A stretch of DNA of 64,000 nt from Progne subis subis (GCA_022316685.1 JAKJHU010000030.1:7466860-7530859); one strand, 5' to 3'; positions 42,686-55,039 are shown, numbered from the stretch's first letter. Numbers and translations are program-made. The notes: a model not told the origin generated them from the letters alone.

Positions 42686-44600
42686 GTATTTCACTATTTC
42701 TACAGGCTATTGTCCCAAACCTGACATGAATCAGTGCAGCTTAAAAATCCCTAGGAGCAATATAATGTATTTTATTTATCTGTTTTGGGGTTGTTTTTTT
42801 TTTTCTAGTTTTTGAGTGTGGCCATTAGTTATTATTTTTAAATAGCAGATGTTTTTTCATATTTTTGCATCTGTAATATACTGTCATACTTTTTCTAAGC
42901 TATAGACTCTTTTACAAAATACTGACCTTGTGGACTAAAAATTAGCATTAGTTACTTTGAGCCTTGTGGCCTGCAAAATTTTCTTATCCATATTACAGTT
43001 GCCTCCCAGGTTTCCCACACACACCTTTCCTGCAATCCTACTAGGGGACTGCTTCATTGAATATAGCGTATTATTTTTGTATTCAAATTATGTCTATGAA
43101 TGAAGTTGCCCTCTGTGAACCTCTAAGAAAGCTGCGTGTGGGTATTTGGCAGCAGCACTGCAGAGATTGGTCCAGATCAATGATGGGCTATTCAAGTGGT
43201 GCCACAAATGGATGAGAAGCTGAGCATTCCTTCTTAATGCATCCCAGTACACACGTGGTGAAGTTAGAAGATATCCAAAGTCAACAGTGCCACTTGTCTT
43301 GTTTCTTGTTCACGTGTAGAAAAAAGTCAGTTAATATGTGTTGTTAGCTGCATGCTGATTGTATTTAAAGAGTGTTTTGCACATGCTGTTAATGATCCGC
43401 AGGTTTGGGACAAATACTGACAATATTGAGCTAAGTGGCAAAGACTTACAAAATAGCAAGAGAATGTAAGAATATGATAGTTCCAAAAAATTAAAAGGCT
43501 AAAGCAAGCAAAACTCAGTGAACAATTTGTAGCTATAGTAGGGCATTAAAAGTACAGAAACTGATGCATCTTTCTTCAACATAAAGTGTCAGATATATAC
43601 TGTTATACTGTTGTAGCCGTGTAGCACATCAGCTCCAAGAATATAGCTTATTCCTGTCCAAAGAAAAAAAAATAACTTGTGATGTTTTTGAGTGGGGGTC
43701 TATGTTGTAAATTTACAATTAGCACCAGCTCTGATTAAAATGACATCATGTATCATAGGTAGACAATATTGTAATTCAGTAGACTTGTGGAATATGCAAA
43801 CTTTCTGTCATGTGACCTCAAAAAATAAATGACAGGCTAGAATACAGTTCCAGTAGCTCTTGTCCACTTTTGTAGAAAACTTGATAAGCCATTGTGGCAA
43901 TAACAGCTCAACAAAACTGTTTGTTTCAAAGCTTTTATTCTATGTTCTGCAAATAAAAAACAAAAACAAAAAAAGAACAAAAAAAAATGCTGTTAAGTGT
44001 GACAGTGACTGACTTTGTGCTGAAATTTCAGCTATTTCAGACAAACATTGTATATTATCTTGTAAATTAATGTTTAAAGTAGTTTTGTTATTATAGAAAA
44101 GTGTTGATTGACGGGTTGCTTATAGCACTTTAAATTATTCTAGAAATGGAATAAAAGCCAAATGGATTGGCTTACGTAGATGTAGTTGTATATTTCAAAC
44201 TATTTACATTTCTGGAAAGTAAAAAAAGAAAACTTATTTGAAGACAGCTTACTGCTATGGTAACAAGAAAGGGCAGATGTTTCATCTATAATATGCTAAT
44301 GCTCCATATGAATAGAAAAACAGGGCTTTGTTTCCTGTCTCTGTGTATATCTCTTTATCCTTATTAGAACTTAGTACAATGTGTAGAGTAAGTGTTTACA
44401 AAATAAGGAACTGTAAATAAATTGAAATGGCTTTTCTCCCCTTTGGTCTTCCACAGCAGTATTATTGTCTTTGTGGAGTTACAACTGATGATTACAAAAA
44501 AAAAAAAAAAAATCCTGTAATGGATTTCAAGTACTATAAGCTCACAGTGATGTATAGCAAATAAATCCAAATATATGTAAAAATAAACTTGAGTTGGAGT
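42686..44600 (+). other. OXR1: OXR1 3' untranslated region (approximate)
   Basis: AT-rich sequence after the stop with no coding signal. Canonical AATAAA hexamers occur at 43,824-43,829, 43,952-43,957, 44,416-44,421, 44,560-44,565 and 44,582-44,587. The 44,582 copy is followed by G/T-rich sequence (gagttggagt...aaggtggag), the usual downstream element, so a UTR of about 1.9 kb is my best guess; cleavage near 43,975 is the main alternative. The real end cannot be fixed without transcript data. Confidence 0.5.
44560..44587 (+). promoter_or_regulatory. OXR1: Candidate distal poly(A) signals of OXR1
   Basis: Two AATAAA hexamers 22 bp apart (44,560 and 44,582) followed within about 30 bp by G/T-rich sequence. 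An earlier hexamer at 43,952-43,957 lies in an A-rich stretch and could be a proximal site. Confidence 0.45.
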
Positions 44601-47600
44601 TTATTTAGAAGGTGGAGTTTATGTAGAAGCACAAATGCTGTTTTTTGCTTTTTAACCACTGAATGTATAGGATACATTTTCTCATCTTTTTTTGGCATTT
44701 TGGGGGTTTTTTAAAGCCCAGTGGGAAGCAATGGGAATGAAATGTGTTGTCTTCAACTATTTTGAAGAGGGAGAGGGGAAAAGTCTCAGATCATCCTTGC
44801 TGACAAAACTGTTAATTCAACTCCATAGTCTCACTATCCTAAGTTCATATTGCAAATAAAGCAAATTTTAATTTTTTAGAGGATGGTGTGAAGAATTTTG
44901 TGAAGAATTTTATGAAGAATTATACTTTGAAGATTAATTGAAAACACACAAAAATCTTCAGTAGCTGAATGTTTCCAAGTATTTGACCAGTCTTGGAAAA
45001 GCAAATAGGAAACAAAAAAGTGGAAGTCAAGGATAGTGTTTAATAAGGAGTACAGTGGCAATCATGCTTGTAAAATAGTAAATTAGTTACGGAATAGAAG
45101 GACATTTGATTTAAAGCATAAGTGACTGTGGCAACACTTGGTGCAGCAACTAGCTGTGTAAGGGATCTACAGAAAGTAGCACGTCTGTTTAGGCAAGACC
45201 ATGAAATTTATTACCAGAGGTATAGTTAATTTCTGGATGGCAGACATAAAAGAGACTGTCTTGATGTCCCTTCTGCTTTCAATTCATTACCTTTTTTTCT
45301 GCAGGAGGATTACTTTCCCTCTTTCCTGGCAAGGTTTGGTTCTGTGCTTGTGAAGTTTTGGGGTTTGACCCATTATTGGAGTTTGCTACCAGAAGACCAT
45401 CTCAGCATACAGTACTTGGCTGGATTCACTGAGTAACTTGATGTTTTATTTGGGTAACTGGGATCCAAACATGGGATTCTTAAAGCATAATCTTTTGGCT
45501 CTGAATCCCATCTGTGCTACTGCTTTTGTGTAATCTGCAAAAAGGTCACAATTCATGACATGTGGCTTGTGTTTGCATCTTCCTGCTTACCTATTTATTT
45601 TGCATTAGAGTTATTTTTTGTACAAGAATTAGAATGTCTGTATAAAATTTGATCTTGGAAGATGAGCAAGAACATGGACTATTCCTTCAGCTTGAAATAA
45701 AAATATAAGTCTTGTATTTCTCACTCAGTATTTGAATCATAAATCTCACTTTTATGTTCTGTAAGAACGGATGTCATCGGGGTATTTTACTGTTGTCACT
45801 GCAGTTTGGAGCTCAATTAAGGGAACAAACCTTCTCTTTTTCCTCTTAAAGAGTACATGCTACTGTAATGATAAGACATCTACACTGTGCTTCTGAAGCA
45901 GAGAGGAATTGTCCAGCTGAGGGAATGATGTACACTTGCTGTAGTATGTGCAAATCAAGTGCAAGCCAGTCCTTCTGGCTGTCTCACCGTAGAAGTACCA
46001 GTGCCTGCTCTGCTTTCTGCTGTCCTGCTCACCTTACAAGCTTTGTACTCATAATTTACGTTCTCTTGTGATAATTACACTGCTAATAGTACACATGCTG
46101 TTGAATGCTAAACTGCTTTGTGCCCTGAGGTGTCAGCAGTGGCTTTAGTTGAGATGTTGGGGCAGTACAATGTGTATGTAGCAGCTGAAATGGCTGTGAG
46201 GGGAGGGCCTGCCAGTTTCTGTTCTGTGATGAGTAATGGTTGAACATATCACCATGAATACTAATGCTCTTCACTACAGCTAATTTTGTTTCAATAGCCT
46301 TCCCCTGTTTTAAAAATGAGCTGTAGTAATGAACTTTGGCTGTACAATAACATTGGTGAAGAAGGAATTGTGGAGGGAGCTGATTTCTCCTGGGTAGGAT
46401 ACATGTCCATTGAACCTTCCACTTGCTTCACGCCACTGCAGCAACTGTGGTAAGACTTGGGAAAATACAAAGGTGTAAAAGTAAAATTCATTTCTTCTGA
46501 TAGGAGTTTGATGCTGTCACTTAAACTTGACAGCTATATTAGAATATGGAAAATTTATGTAAGTTCCTAGAGAAGAATTTTTTCACTACTAAGGATTTGC
46601 AAAAACAAAACTCCAGACAGGAGAGTGCAGGAGTTCTGTTTCAAGTAAAGCATTTTGGGAGTGAATACAGTATTTAAGAAAATAATGTGCATCTATAAGC
46701 TATCATGAGAGTAGCTGAGAGTTGCTCATTGTCTCGAAGGTTAAGGGTTTTATTTTCAAAGCAAGTCGGAACTAGGAAAACAGGTCTTAAATAAAAAATC
46801 ACAGAGACTGCTTTTTAATCAAGCAGGTTTTGACCTTTATGATCTCTCTCTACTTAGAATATTTAAATTTGGTGGAGGTTGTGCTAGTTTCACAGGAATG
46901 TAATGCAGTATAGTAGGAGAGTTAGGGTGGGTAATTCAGTGAGTACTTTTCTTTGGTTGTTTCTTAAGGAGGTCAGATTTATTATTTCCCACACCATGGA
47001 TAAATTTGTCACACAAATTAATATGAAAAAATGTTACAAAGCATGTAACCTACATGAAATGCTTCCATACGCCATAACTTGCATCAATATTTAATATTTC
47101 TATTTGACAAAAAATGGTAAATTCTTTGCAGAAATTAGAAGGCTTTGCATGATAGTGCCTACTCAAGAATAAATAGTGGAGGGTAGTATGAGCAAAAATA
47201 CTAGTTATATCATGTGGTTTTCTCATCCAATTGGAAATAAAGTAGTTTGAGGGGAAGAATAGGAAAAAGTGGTGGGTTTGGTTTATTTTGCATAGATTTT
47301 AACACTGGGATGATTGAATGGGAGGCATAAGTTACCTGCAATGAGCTAGCAGTTGGTGAGGTTGTATATAGTAGTGATTACATTGTTATAGCTGCTGTGT
47401 TTTCCTGTGGTAGGATGAGAATTCTCACAAGCATATGTAATTCACTTAATACTTCCATGTCTTTAGTGGGTATTCTTTGTACAGGTGTTTTGTATGAGGT
47501 CTGTTGCCCTGTACTCAGAAATCTTTTTCTGGTGCTTTGGACAGAGAAATTTTCACAAGAAATATTTTAACAGCCTATGAAAAGAAGGATGCGCTTACAT

Positions 47601-48700
47601 TTTGAAGCAGTTTACTCATACTTCACTGAATATGCACACTATTTGTTTTCTGGTGTGGGAGAATAAGCAAAGAAATAATTGAGGGTTTTATTTATAGTTC
47701 ATGTATTACTTTGAAAACAAATTTTTTTCAAGACAATTTAGACAGCTATAAAAGGTCATTATATAAAGATGTAAAGAATAAGTTAAGAATATGCAGGTAA
47801 AAATTATGATATGTAAGTATTACACTAAGACATCCGTTTTGTACATCAGTAGTCTACATTGAGTAGTCTAAGAGGTCTCAAGAAAACATTAAATAAGCTC
47901 CATTGATTCCATCTTGCAATTAATTTTTCTTCAATACTCACATAATATAACTATGCCCAAACTATCAATGATCTACATAGATTTAGAATAGGTGTAGTAG
48001 TCAGTTCTTGTATCATTAAGTTATAAAATATTTGGTTTATTTCTACACTGAAGCTTCAAACTGAAGTACCTGTACTCATAATAAGACAGCAATACTTGTT
48101 TTATCAGAGACAAGATGTTAATACACCTCTACTTCTGTAAGAAGATATTTGTTCTTTCAGTTTGAAAGAATCTTAAGAGGGAAAAAACCACTTCTTTTTC
48201 ATTTCTTGCCCAGGCATCTGCTCTGAAACAAATGCTTTTCATGTGAAGTGCACACATTTTACCCGGACAGCTATTTTTACAGCAGTAGAGAAACTGATCT
48301 CTCTCCAATCCAGGAAGTAGCAGAGACCTTACAGAGTTCTCAGATTTGTGAATAATACAATTTTAAGTCCTAGAAGTATTAGTTCATTAGCGTTTAGTCC
48401 TCTTCAGCATCACCTGGACTGAAATACATTATTTCAATGACATTGGAATGGCAAATGCTGTAAAATTAGGTATTTCTATGTACTGTGGAACATTTTCCTC
48501 AAAATTATGAACACCATGTCTCTCTTTTCTCACAGAGGTACATTTCAATGGAAGTTGATGATGATGTTAGTCATTTCTTTGCTGTATACAAAAGTACAAG
48601 TACCTGGCTAGTTTTTATATGTTGCATATTATTTTTCCCTGTATTTATAAGAAGAATATTTGTATAGATAATCAGATGAGATACTGCACAATGTTGCATA
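44601..48700. other. OXR1-ABRA intergenic region
   Basis: About 4 kb between the 3' ends of two convergent genes. AT-rich, no coding signal. There is a small repeat of the word gaagaatttt at 44,890-44,925 and isolated AATAAA hexamers (for example near 45,697) that could be further OXR1 poly(A) sites. No CR1 was recognised. Confidence 0.75.
44890..44925. repeat. Short tandem repeat, unit about 12 bp
   Basis: The word gtgaagaatttt or a one- or two-base variant occurs three times in a row (gtgaagaattttgtgaagaa, then ttttatgaagaattat). Confidence 0.7.
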
Positions 48701-48736
48701 GAAGGTATTTTTAGGTAGCTATCTAATCAAAACTTT

Positions 48737-48742
48737 TTTATT
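48737..48742 (-). promoter_or_regulatory. ABRA: Candidate ABRA poly(A) signal
   Basis: The + strand TTTATT is AATAAA on the ABRA strand, about 715 bp past the ABRA stop codon. It is the first clear hexamer I see after the stop, so the 3' UTR would be roughly 735 nt. Not confirmed by transcript data. Confidence 0.4.
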
Positions 48743-49454
48743 CATTACATTCCAATCTCCATAGGTTTAAATATGAAACAATCTAAAAAATTAGTTATAT
48801 AAATGCAATAAATATATAAAACCCCATTTATAAAAAGGATTTTTATGTGATATATAAGAGAAATGTGTGTTAACAGTTATATCAACAAGATAATACTGCA
48901 TTAATAGTTACAAATCTTGCTTGTAAAGAAAACAAATGTATCCTTGATTCTGTATTATAATAAGGTAATTTTACTTATATTTAAATAAATTAATTAGGAA
49001 ACAAAGTGCAAGCACAAGACCATTTTTCAGATCAAAAACTTTGTCTGAGGTTATAGTGTCATTCAGCTTCTGATCTGGCATGTTTCATATTCCTGATATT
49101 CCAGTTTAAATAGGCTGGGAATATCTTAATATAACAAGAAGTAGAAGTTGGAATTAGTTTGTAGCTATTTATATTGCTTTGGGCTTTTATCATCAGCTGC
49201 TTATATTTCATATAGATCTTTCTTCTTGTTTTTGATATAGTAATTAACTTCATTGTCCTGCAAGCGCTTCTTATACAAAATGAAGTCCATTTGGATGTTT
49301 GAGTTATCATGCATTAGTTATAAAATCTGTATTTTAAAAAATACTCTTTTCTATGTGGTAAACAGGGGAATCTTATATTCAAAATGTGCAAATGCTAATG
49401 GCAAGGGAGAAGAGGAGAAAAGTTTTCCAAAAGTTTTTCTGGTTATAGCCTAAC

Positions 49455-49932
49455 TTACTTTAATAAAGTAATTATGACATTATCATCTCTTCCTTGCCAT
49501 AACATTTCTCCTTCAAAGTCCACCAGCCCATGTTTCCTGGCTCTCAACAGAATCCCAACAACCTTATCTGAAATACGAACGTATCTGTCGAAGAGTTCCC
49601 CAAAAGTGACTTGGATCTTGCCGTCGGGCCGCGGCTTGGCCATCGATTCAATGATGAAGCACATGTCCCTGATCTCTCGGTGGATGTGGGCCTCAGCTCT
49701 CTTGGCTCTCTCAGCAGTTTTGGTTCCTTCCTTTGGGTGACCGTATCCTTCATCTCCTTTGTGCAGGCGCGTGGACATGGCCAGCTCATGGTCAAACTCC
49801 TCGCTGAAGGGGTTCAGCTTCTGTGTTATGATGTGCTGGTCGGCCCATTCCTGCCACCTGTCCTTGAGGCTGTGCACGGCGCTGCAGTTCCTGCGCGCGT
49901 TGCTCCGCGCCTCCTCGCTCAGCCGGCTGGCG
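49455..49932 (-). CDS. ABRA: ABRA exon 2: second WQ-WA motif and Costars domain
   Basis: 478 nt. The first base completes Leu, then ASRLSEEARSNARRNCSAVH, the motif SLKDRWQEWADQH, and NPFSEEFDHELAMSTRLHKG. The Costars domain continues with DEGYGHPKEGTKTAERAKRA, MCFIIESMAKPRPDGKIQV, TFGELFDRYVRISDKVVGIL and DFEGEMLWQGRDDNVIITLL, ending K-stop. Costars is a winged-helix-like actin-binding domain. The 5' part of the exon is strikingly GC-rich (about 49,600-49,935) against an AT-rich background. Frames on the + strand here are shadows. Confidence 0.97.
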
Positions 49933-52900
49933 CTGAAAGACACAGAAACACACCTGAGCTTTGCATCTCCTTTCCTGGTGCAGGTCTGCTGTTTATTGGT
50001 ATCTGCTGTAACTGGGTTACTGTGTTTTTGGGATGAGCTGGAATCCACCAGGTGGCACGAGTTCACCACTTTTAACTTAGTTCTCTAGGGGCTGTTCGTC
50101 AACATTGTTTGCACTCAAAGGCAAATTCCATCATCACAGCTCTATCCTGTCTACACTACCGTTTTCCAGCCCTCATCTTCATCTGAGCCCATTTTGACAA
50201 ACCACCCCAGAATGACTTAATTCTCTAAGGGAGCAAAACTGTGTGTTGCTTATTGCCTGCACTTTCTGTACTTTTGGTCAGTCACACACTTCCCCATTCC
50301 TGCATGCTTGGCCAAGCCTGCAGTGTGCTTGGTGATGCTGACTGTTGTAGGTGTATGACCTGGCTGAAAACTAGAGGGTAGTGCCTAGAAAAATCTGTCC
50401 TCTGTAATAGATGTCAAGGATTATAGCAACCACAAAAAGCTAACTGAGTGCAGTAGCTCTGTCTATGCTTCTGTATTTGGAGTATGGTTCTGAGTAAATA
50501 TTGAAGTCCAAAATTCACATTCTCATTGGTAGGGTAGAAGCCTGAAAGTGTCAAGGACAAAGGATAAGGAAAAGCCTTCAGATTTTTGTTTGTGGGGAGG
50601 GTTTTGTGTTTTGTTTTTTTTTTTTTTGTTGGTGGTGTTTTTTGGTTTAGTTTTTTTTTTTTTTTTTAATGACTGTAATAGTTCTGGGTGACTCCAGGCA
50701 GACACTATCCTCTCATGGCCAATCTCACATGTTGTGGGGCAGCTATAGAGAGTCTGAGTAGTCTTTGTGCTGTCCACATCCTGCCAGTGTGTACGTTCAG
50801 AACTCAGCTTTGGGACTATGCTGTGCTGTAGCTGTGCCAAAGTACTTTGTTTTTTAATATTTTTACTCCCCAAAAGGCTGCTCTGAAACCTCAGTAACAT
50901 CAGCTGAATGTCAACACCGGAGAATAAAAATTCACTTAGCAAGCAGTACACAATGCTGCAAAGTTGCAGTAAATTCTGTTCCCCAGCTGTTTGGACATTC
51001 CTTTGTTTTCTACTAAGCTGGTTGAAATAGAGAATAGGAGTCATAGAGATGATCCCAGTTCAGATCAGTGCACTGGAAAGGTGCCAGTATTGGGCAGGGC
51101 TATGCTAGGGTAAGAATTGCAAATGCCTGGTGCCAGGGATAGAAAAAGAATTAGGAGAGCTGCACCACTTTATTAGCTGTAGTGTTGCTTTAAGAGTGGC
51201 TTAGATGTATTGAGGAACTTTTAAAAAAAGCTCCAAAATGCTTTTCCCTATGAATTTAGTGAAAATCCATCAGAAGGATTGAGCGTACTGAGTGGCCAGG
51301 TGCACCTTTATTATGTGGTGTGAGCATTCTGAGAGTAGGCAGCGTATCTGTACCTGTAATTTTGTAAGTGATTAACAGGTAGATGTTGGCAGGAAAGCAT
51401 TAAAATATACTAGTGGGGTAAATCAAGACAATTTGGTTTCCCAGCAATAAACTAAATGCTCCTCTATATAAGCTGTTGTCATACAGAGAAAAAGGGAAAG
51501 CTGTGATCCTTTGTCCCTTCACTTGAATTGTGCATTCATTGTCCAGAGGAGCTGTGGGCACAGGGTTTGGTTATGCAAAGGAATTTGTTTCCTGAAGCCT
51601 ATGGCTGTCCCAAAGGTCACAGAAACCCTGTGCCAGCACTGTCTGAGCTCCAGCTGAAGCTCAGATTGGTTCATGAGGGAAGCTATCAGTTAAGGCAAGG
51701 AAAAAAAATCACAAGTGAATCAAAATTGCCTTGAGGAAGTGATGCCATCAGTCTCAATGGAGTTTATGAGTAGATATCATCATGGAGGGCTTATTTCTCC
51801 ACCACAGCCAGCTGCTTCCCCTTCTCTCCAGAGACTATGACCTCTGAGAAAGTCCTAGAGCTTCAGTTCCCCAGGTTGAGCAGAGAGAAAAGGGAGAGTG
51901 AGACAGCAGGAGGCAGTGCAGGCTTTGTTACTTGCTTTCATTTAACAGTCTAGAATGTATTCCCTCCTTTTTCTCCTAAGACTTTTTTTCCTTTCTAGCA
52001 GAATGTTATTATTGCCTTCCTCATCCAAATCATCTTCTCAGATGGTTGAGAAAACCATTTCATCTATCCTTTTGCTTTTAATATGCCTTATGTGGGCTTG
52101 GAAAAAACCTTACTTTTTAAATGCAGCTTGTAATTTAACCATTTCTAGTTGCTATTTTTGCCATTATTTAGCTTAATAAGTTTAAAATGTGAATTGTGTA
52201 CAATTCCATGTGTACACATAAAGCATTTTTTCATGTTTCTACTGCATCTAAATGAAGTATTGTGCATCCAAAGTGAAGGTTTTGAGCTTTTACTCACTCT
52301 AAGAAGTGCTTAAGAGGCAACAATAACTAAGTTGACGTGTTAACCAGAATGATCATCCTAAATGCATTCTGACCTTCTAGGCAAATAATGTCTATGTTGC
52401 ATATTCACCCTGGTTCTGTCTGTAGGGGAAAGGTATGCATCCCATTTTAACATTTTGAGTGTCATATCCCCTTTGTTTCTAAGCAGGAACAGAATAGAGT
52501 TTCTTATGCCAGTAGGGGTCAACAGGCCTTCTACTAAGAAAGCACCCTTATTCCAGTAGTAGTGAAGGAAATAATGAAGGTGCTGATGTGAGGAAAACAA
52601 AATACTTGCACTGATGCTTTTTTCCTGGGATGTGGAGAGGAAAATGAGAGATATGCTTTAACAACTGTGTATTTATGATCTTTTTGAAGAAGAGTAAACT
52701 GCATTAAAAGGTTCATAAAGGTAGAGGGCTGAAATATTATATTCTGAGGCTGTAAAATATTTTTTTAACAAATGAATAGTTAAAAAAGTCCGGTCCTGAT
52801 AGCAGCAATGTAAGTGCAGAAAATGATTTTTGTGTTCATTTTCAGTGGAAGAAAGAGCTGCAGGTAACATAGAGGGTGTTACTTCAATTGTTTGGACGAC

Positions 52901-54979
52901 AGTAAATATGGCTAATCAATCTTTTTTCAAGTACTAGCACTAAAATTAGACATACGAGGAAAGTATAAGAAAAGTTTAACAGAAGCTAGATAGTTGGTCT
53001 GTTTCTACTATAACATTTGAAAGAGAAAATTGTTTTAATTGAAGTTGTTTATAGGTAAGTGCTGCTGTAAATGTATCCTTTTTCCACTGTATATTTGGAA
53101 TTTTTGGTTTGAGGCCCTAACTTCTTGAAAGGACGGTGCACACTGTCCTTGCCAAAAGCAGGCACCACAAACTTTCAGGCCCTAGGTAACTTGGAGAGCT
53201 TTTTTTTCACTTGGGCTGTAAACCATTTTCTCCTTACAAGAGCCAACTGCTCAGCTGTACAGCATAGCATCATTCTAATCCCATCTGAACAGTTAAAATA
53301 TCTCTGGGGTTGTGTGTTCAGATAGCTGTGCTTAAAGGTACTGTAAGGCTGAAATCCATAACGTTGTTAGTCTAAGGGTCACGATAATGTTCATCAGTAG
53401 TGAGGTATAAAACCAAAACAGTGACCATGATACAGCCTGCCTGTCTGTACAGGGATCACAAAGTATTTGGGTATTTTCATCAGTTTTTCATCGTTAGTGC
53501 AGTTTTTCATCGTCAGTGCAGTTTTTAATTTCTGAAAATACAATTGAGATCTGGTGTGATCTTGGAGTCTATGATACTCTGAAATTTTCCTTCCTTTGAA
53601 CTGATGAATTCCCAATTCATAGAAGACTTGAGAAGCACTGAACCCAAGTTTTAATAAGAAGTATGTGGAAGTAATTCCTGCTACATTAATTTGGAACATT
53701 CTCTTTAAATTACTCCTGAGAATATTTACAATCTATACTAAACAAAATCATGAATAAGTATTTGGAAATATTACTTGTAAAATATATTGATTTAGAAAAC
53801 ATTTACTGAAATAAATGAATAGCTGAAGGCTCTCGATGAGGTAAAAGTTGTGATTCTGAAATATGGACTGAAGTAATGAGAAGTAAGTAGTTATTTGATG
53901 AACCATTATCAAATAACTACAAAGTAAATCCAGTGTGAAAATTAAATATAATTAACATCTCCAAAATATAACTTCCTGATGTTTTGTATTAGGTACTTAG
54001 TCCAATGTTGTTGCGTGACTATTTAAGCACAGAGTGATATGTGAAAGGTCTCCTGAATGTTAATTTTTTTCTTCTAAGCCAAGAGTAACAGTTTATCTTT
54101 GACCACTTCTTCCTATCCCACACCCCACACCCCCCCCCCCCCCACCAATTTTCCTCATGGAAAGCTGTACCCTGTGCCATTTGTATAATTAAGATGCTCT
54201 TGATGTAATTGATGTGATTTGATGTAAGGAAGATGCTTTACTTACAGCGATGGGACAGGCCGTTTAATCCTCACAGCTGTCACCTCCCGGTCACTGTCCT
54301 CCTGCTCGAGCTTGTCCTCTGCTTCCCCATAGCCACTGTCCTGGGCATCCAGGCTGTCATCATGACACTTAAGCAGCAGATCTCCCTTGGCCCCATCTTT
54401 TTCATCTTCTTCCATCTTCTCCCAGCCCTTGGTCAGCTCTGATACCACATTTGAGCACTTCCTCCTTATGTTTGAAGGTAATTTGCCACTAAGAATTTTG
54501 TCAATAGCATTTGATTCGTCTTTGAGTTTGGTCATCTCTGAATTGCTGTTGTTGTTCTCATACCTTTCACTGAGGAGACTGATATCTCCCCCTCGTTCAT
54601 AGGCTTTGCTGACGACTGTTTTGGTCACCTCTTTGCTTTTAATGCTGAACATTTTGAGATCTTCATCTGATTCCCTTGATTTTTTTTCAGCATCTTTTAT
54701 TGTCACCAATACCTTTGCTAAGGATTTTTCATCGTTTTTTTCTTGGTCCCTCTTGACAGATGGAATTTGCCATTTTTCAAAGGAACTTTCTTGTACAGGC
54801 TGAGCTGATGAGCTTTCTGCAGTGGGAACCCATCCAGAAGGCTCTTGCTCTTGCTTTACATGGTGGTCAGATGCCCACTGCTGCCAGCCTTGTGCCAAGC
54901 TGAAGACCTGGCTGGCCATCCGGATCTTGTGGACGGCCCTTTTCACAGGAGCAGTGCTCGGCTTTTCTTCAGGAGCCAT
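49455..54979 (-). CDS. ABRA: ABRA (STARS), two coding exons
   Basis: Actin-binding Rho-activating protein. Exon 1 (54,979 down to 54,246) and exon 2 (49,932 down to 49,455) join in frame across a 4.3-kb intron (donor CATCGCT|gtaagt, acceptor gtgtctttcag) to give 403 residues; human ABRA has 381. The N-terminal half matches in islands (KIRMASQVFSLAQGWQQWA, KEVTKTVVSKAYERGGDIS, VVSELTKGWEKMEE, DAQDSGYGEAED, VRIKRPVPS); the C-terminal half is nearly identical to mammals and forms the Costars domain. Known role: sarcomere-associated, stabilises actin and activates Rho/MRTF-SRF transcription in striated muscle. It lies next to OXR1 in other vertebrates, which supports the call. Confidence 0.96.
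53481..53526. repeat. Tandem repeat, 19-bp unit, about 2.4 copies
   Basis: Units cagtttttcatcgttagtg and cagtttttcatcgtcagtg, then a partial third copy (cagttttt). One base differs between the full copies. Confidence 0.9.
54113..54143 (-). repeat. G-run cluster near the ABRA 5' splice site
   Basis: On the ABRA strand: G14, TGT, GGGG, TGT, GGG, located about 103-130 nt downstream of the exon 1 donor. It fits the pattern of four G tracts with short loops. Confidence 0.85.
54246..54979 (-). CDS. ABRA: ABRA exon 1
   Basis: Starts with MAPEEKPS, aligned with mammalian MAPGEKE, and has a good context (A at -3, G at +4). An in-frame ATG six codons upstream (54,997, MAADSN-) has an equally good context and would be met first by ribosomes, so either start is possible. 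The exon covers 244 codons plus two bases of a Leu codon. It carries the first WQQWA motif, a central KEVTKTVVSKAYERGGD block and an acidic DSGYGEAED region. The low-complexity Lys/Glu/Ser composition fits a mostly disordered actin-binding region. Confidence 0.93.
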
Positions 54980-55039
54980 GTTGCTGTCTGCTGCCATCCT
55001 GGCTTCTCCCCTTCTTATGCTCAGCACCTTCTGAATGGA

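Larger units (their letters stand above)
49933..54245 (-). other. ABRA intron, 4.3 kb
   Basis: It contains a T/G-rich tract on the + strand (50,580-50,667; A/C-rich in the ABRA transcript), a 12-bp inverted repeat (51,557-51,634), a 19-bp tandem repeat (53,481-53,526) and a C14 run (G14 in the transcript) at 54,130-54,143, close to the donor. The 173-codon open frame at 50,523-51,044 on the - strand is considered non-coding. Confidence 0.8.

Noticed and set aside
49474..50088. Three + strand frames opposite ABRA exon 2
   Set aside because: Shadows of the GC-rich Costars-coding exon.
50523..51044. 173-codon - strand frame in the ABRA intron
   Set aside because: Part of it runs through A-rich low-complexity sequence giving Lys/Asn/Thr runs; the rest matches no family I know and has no splice context.
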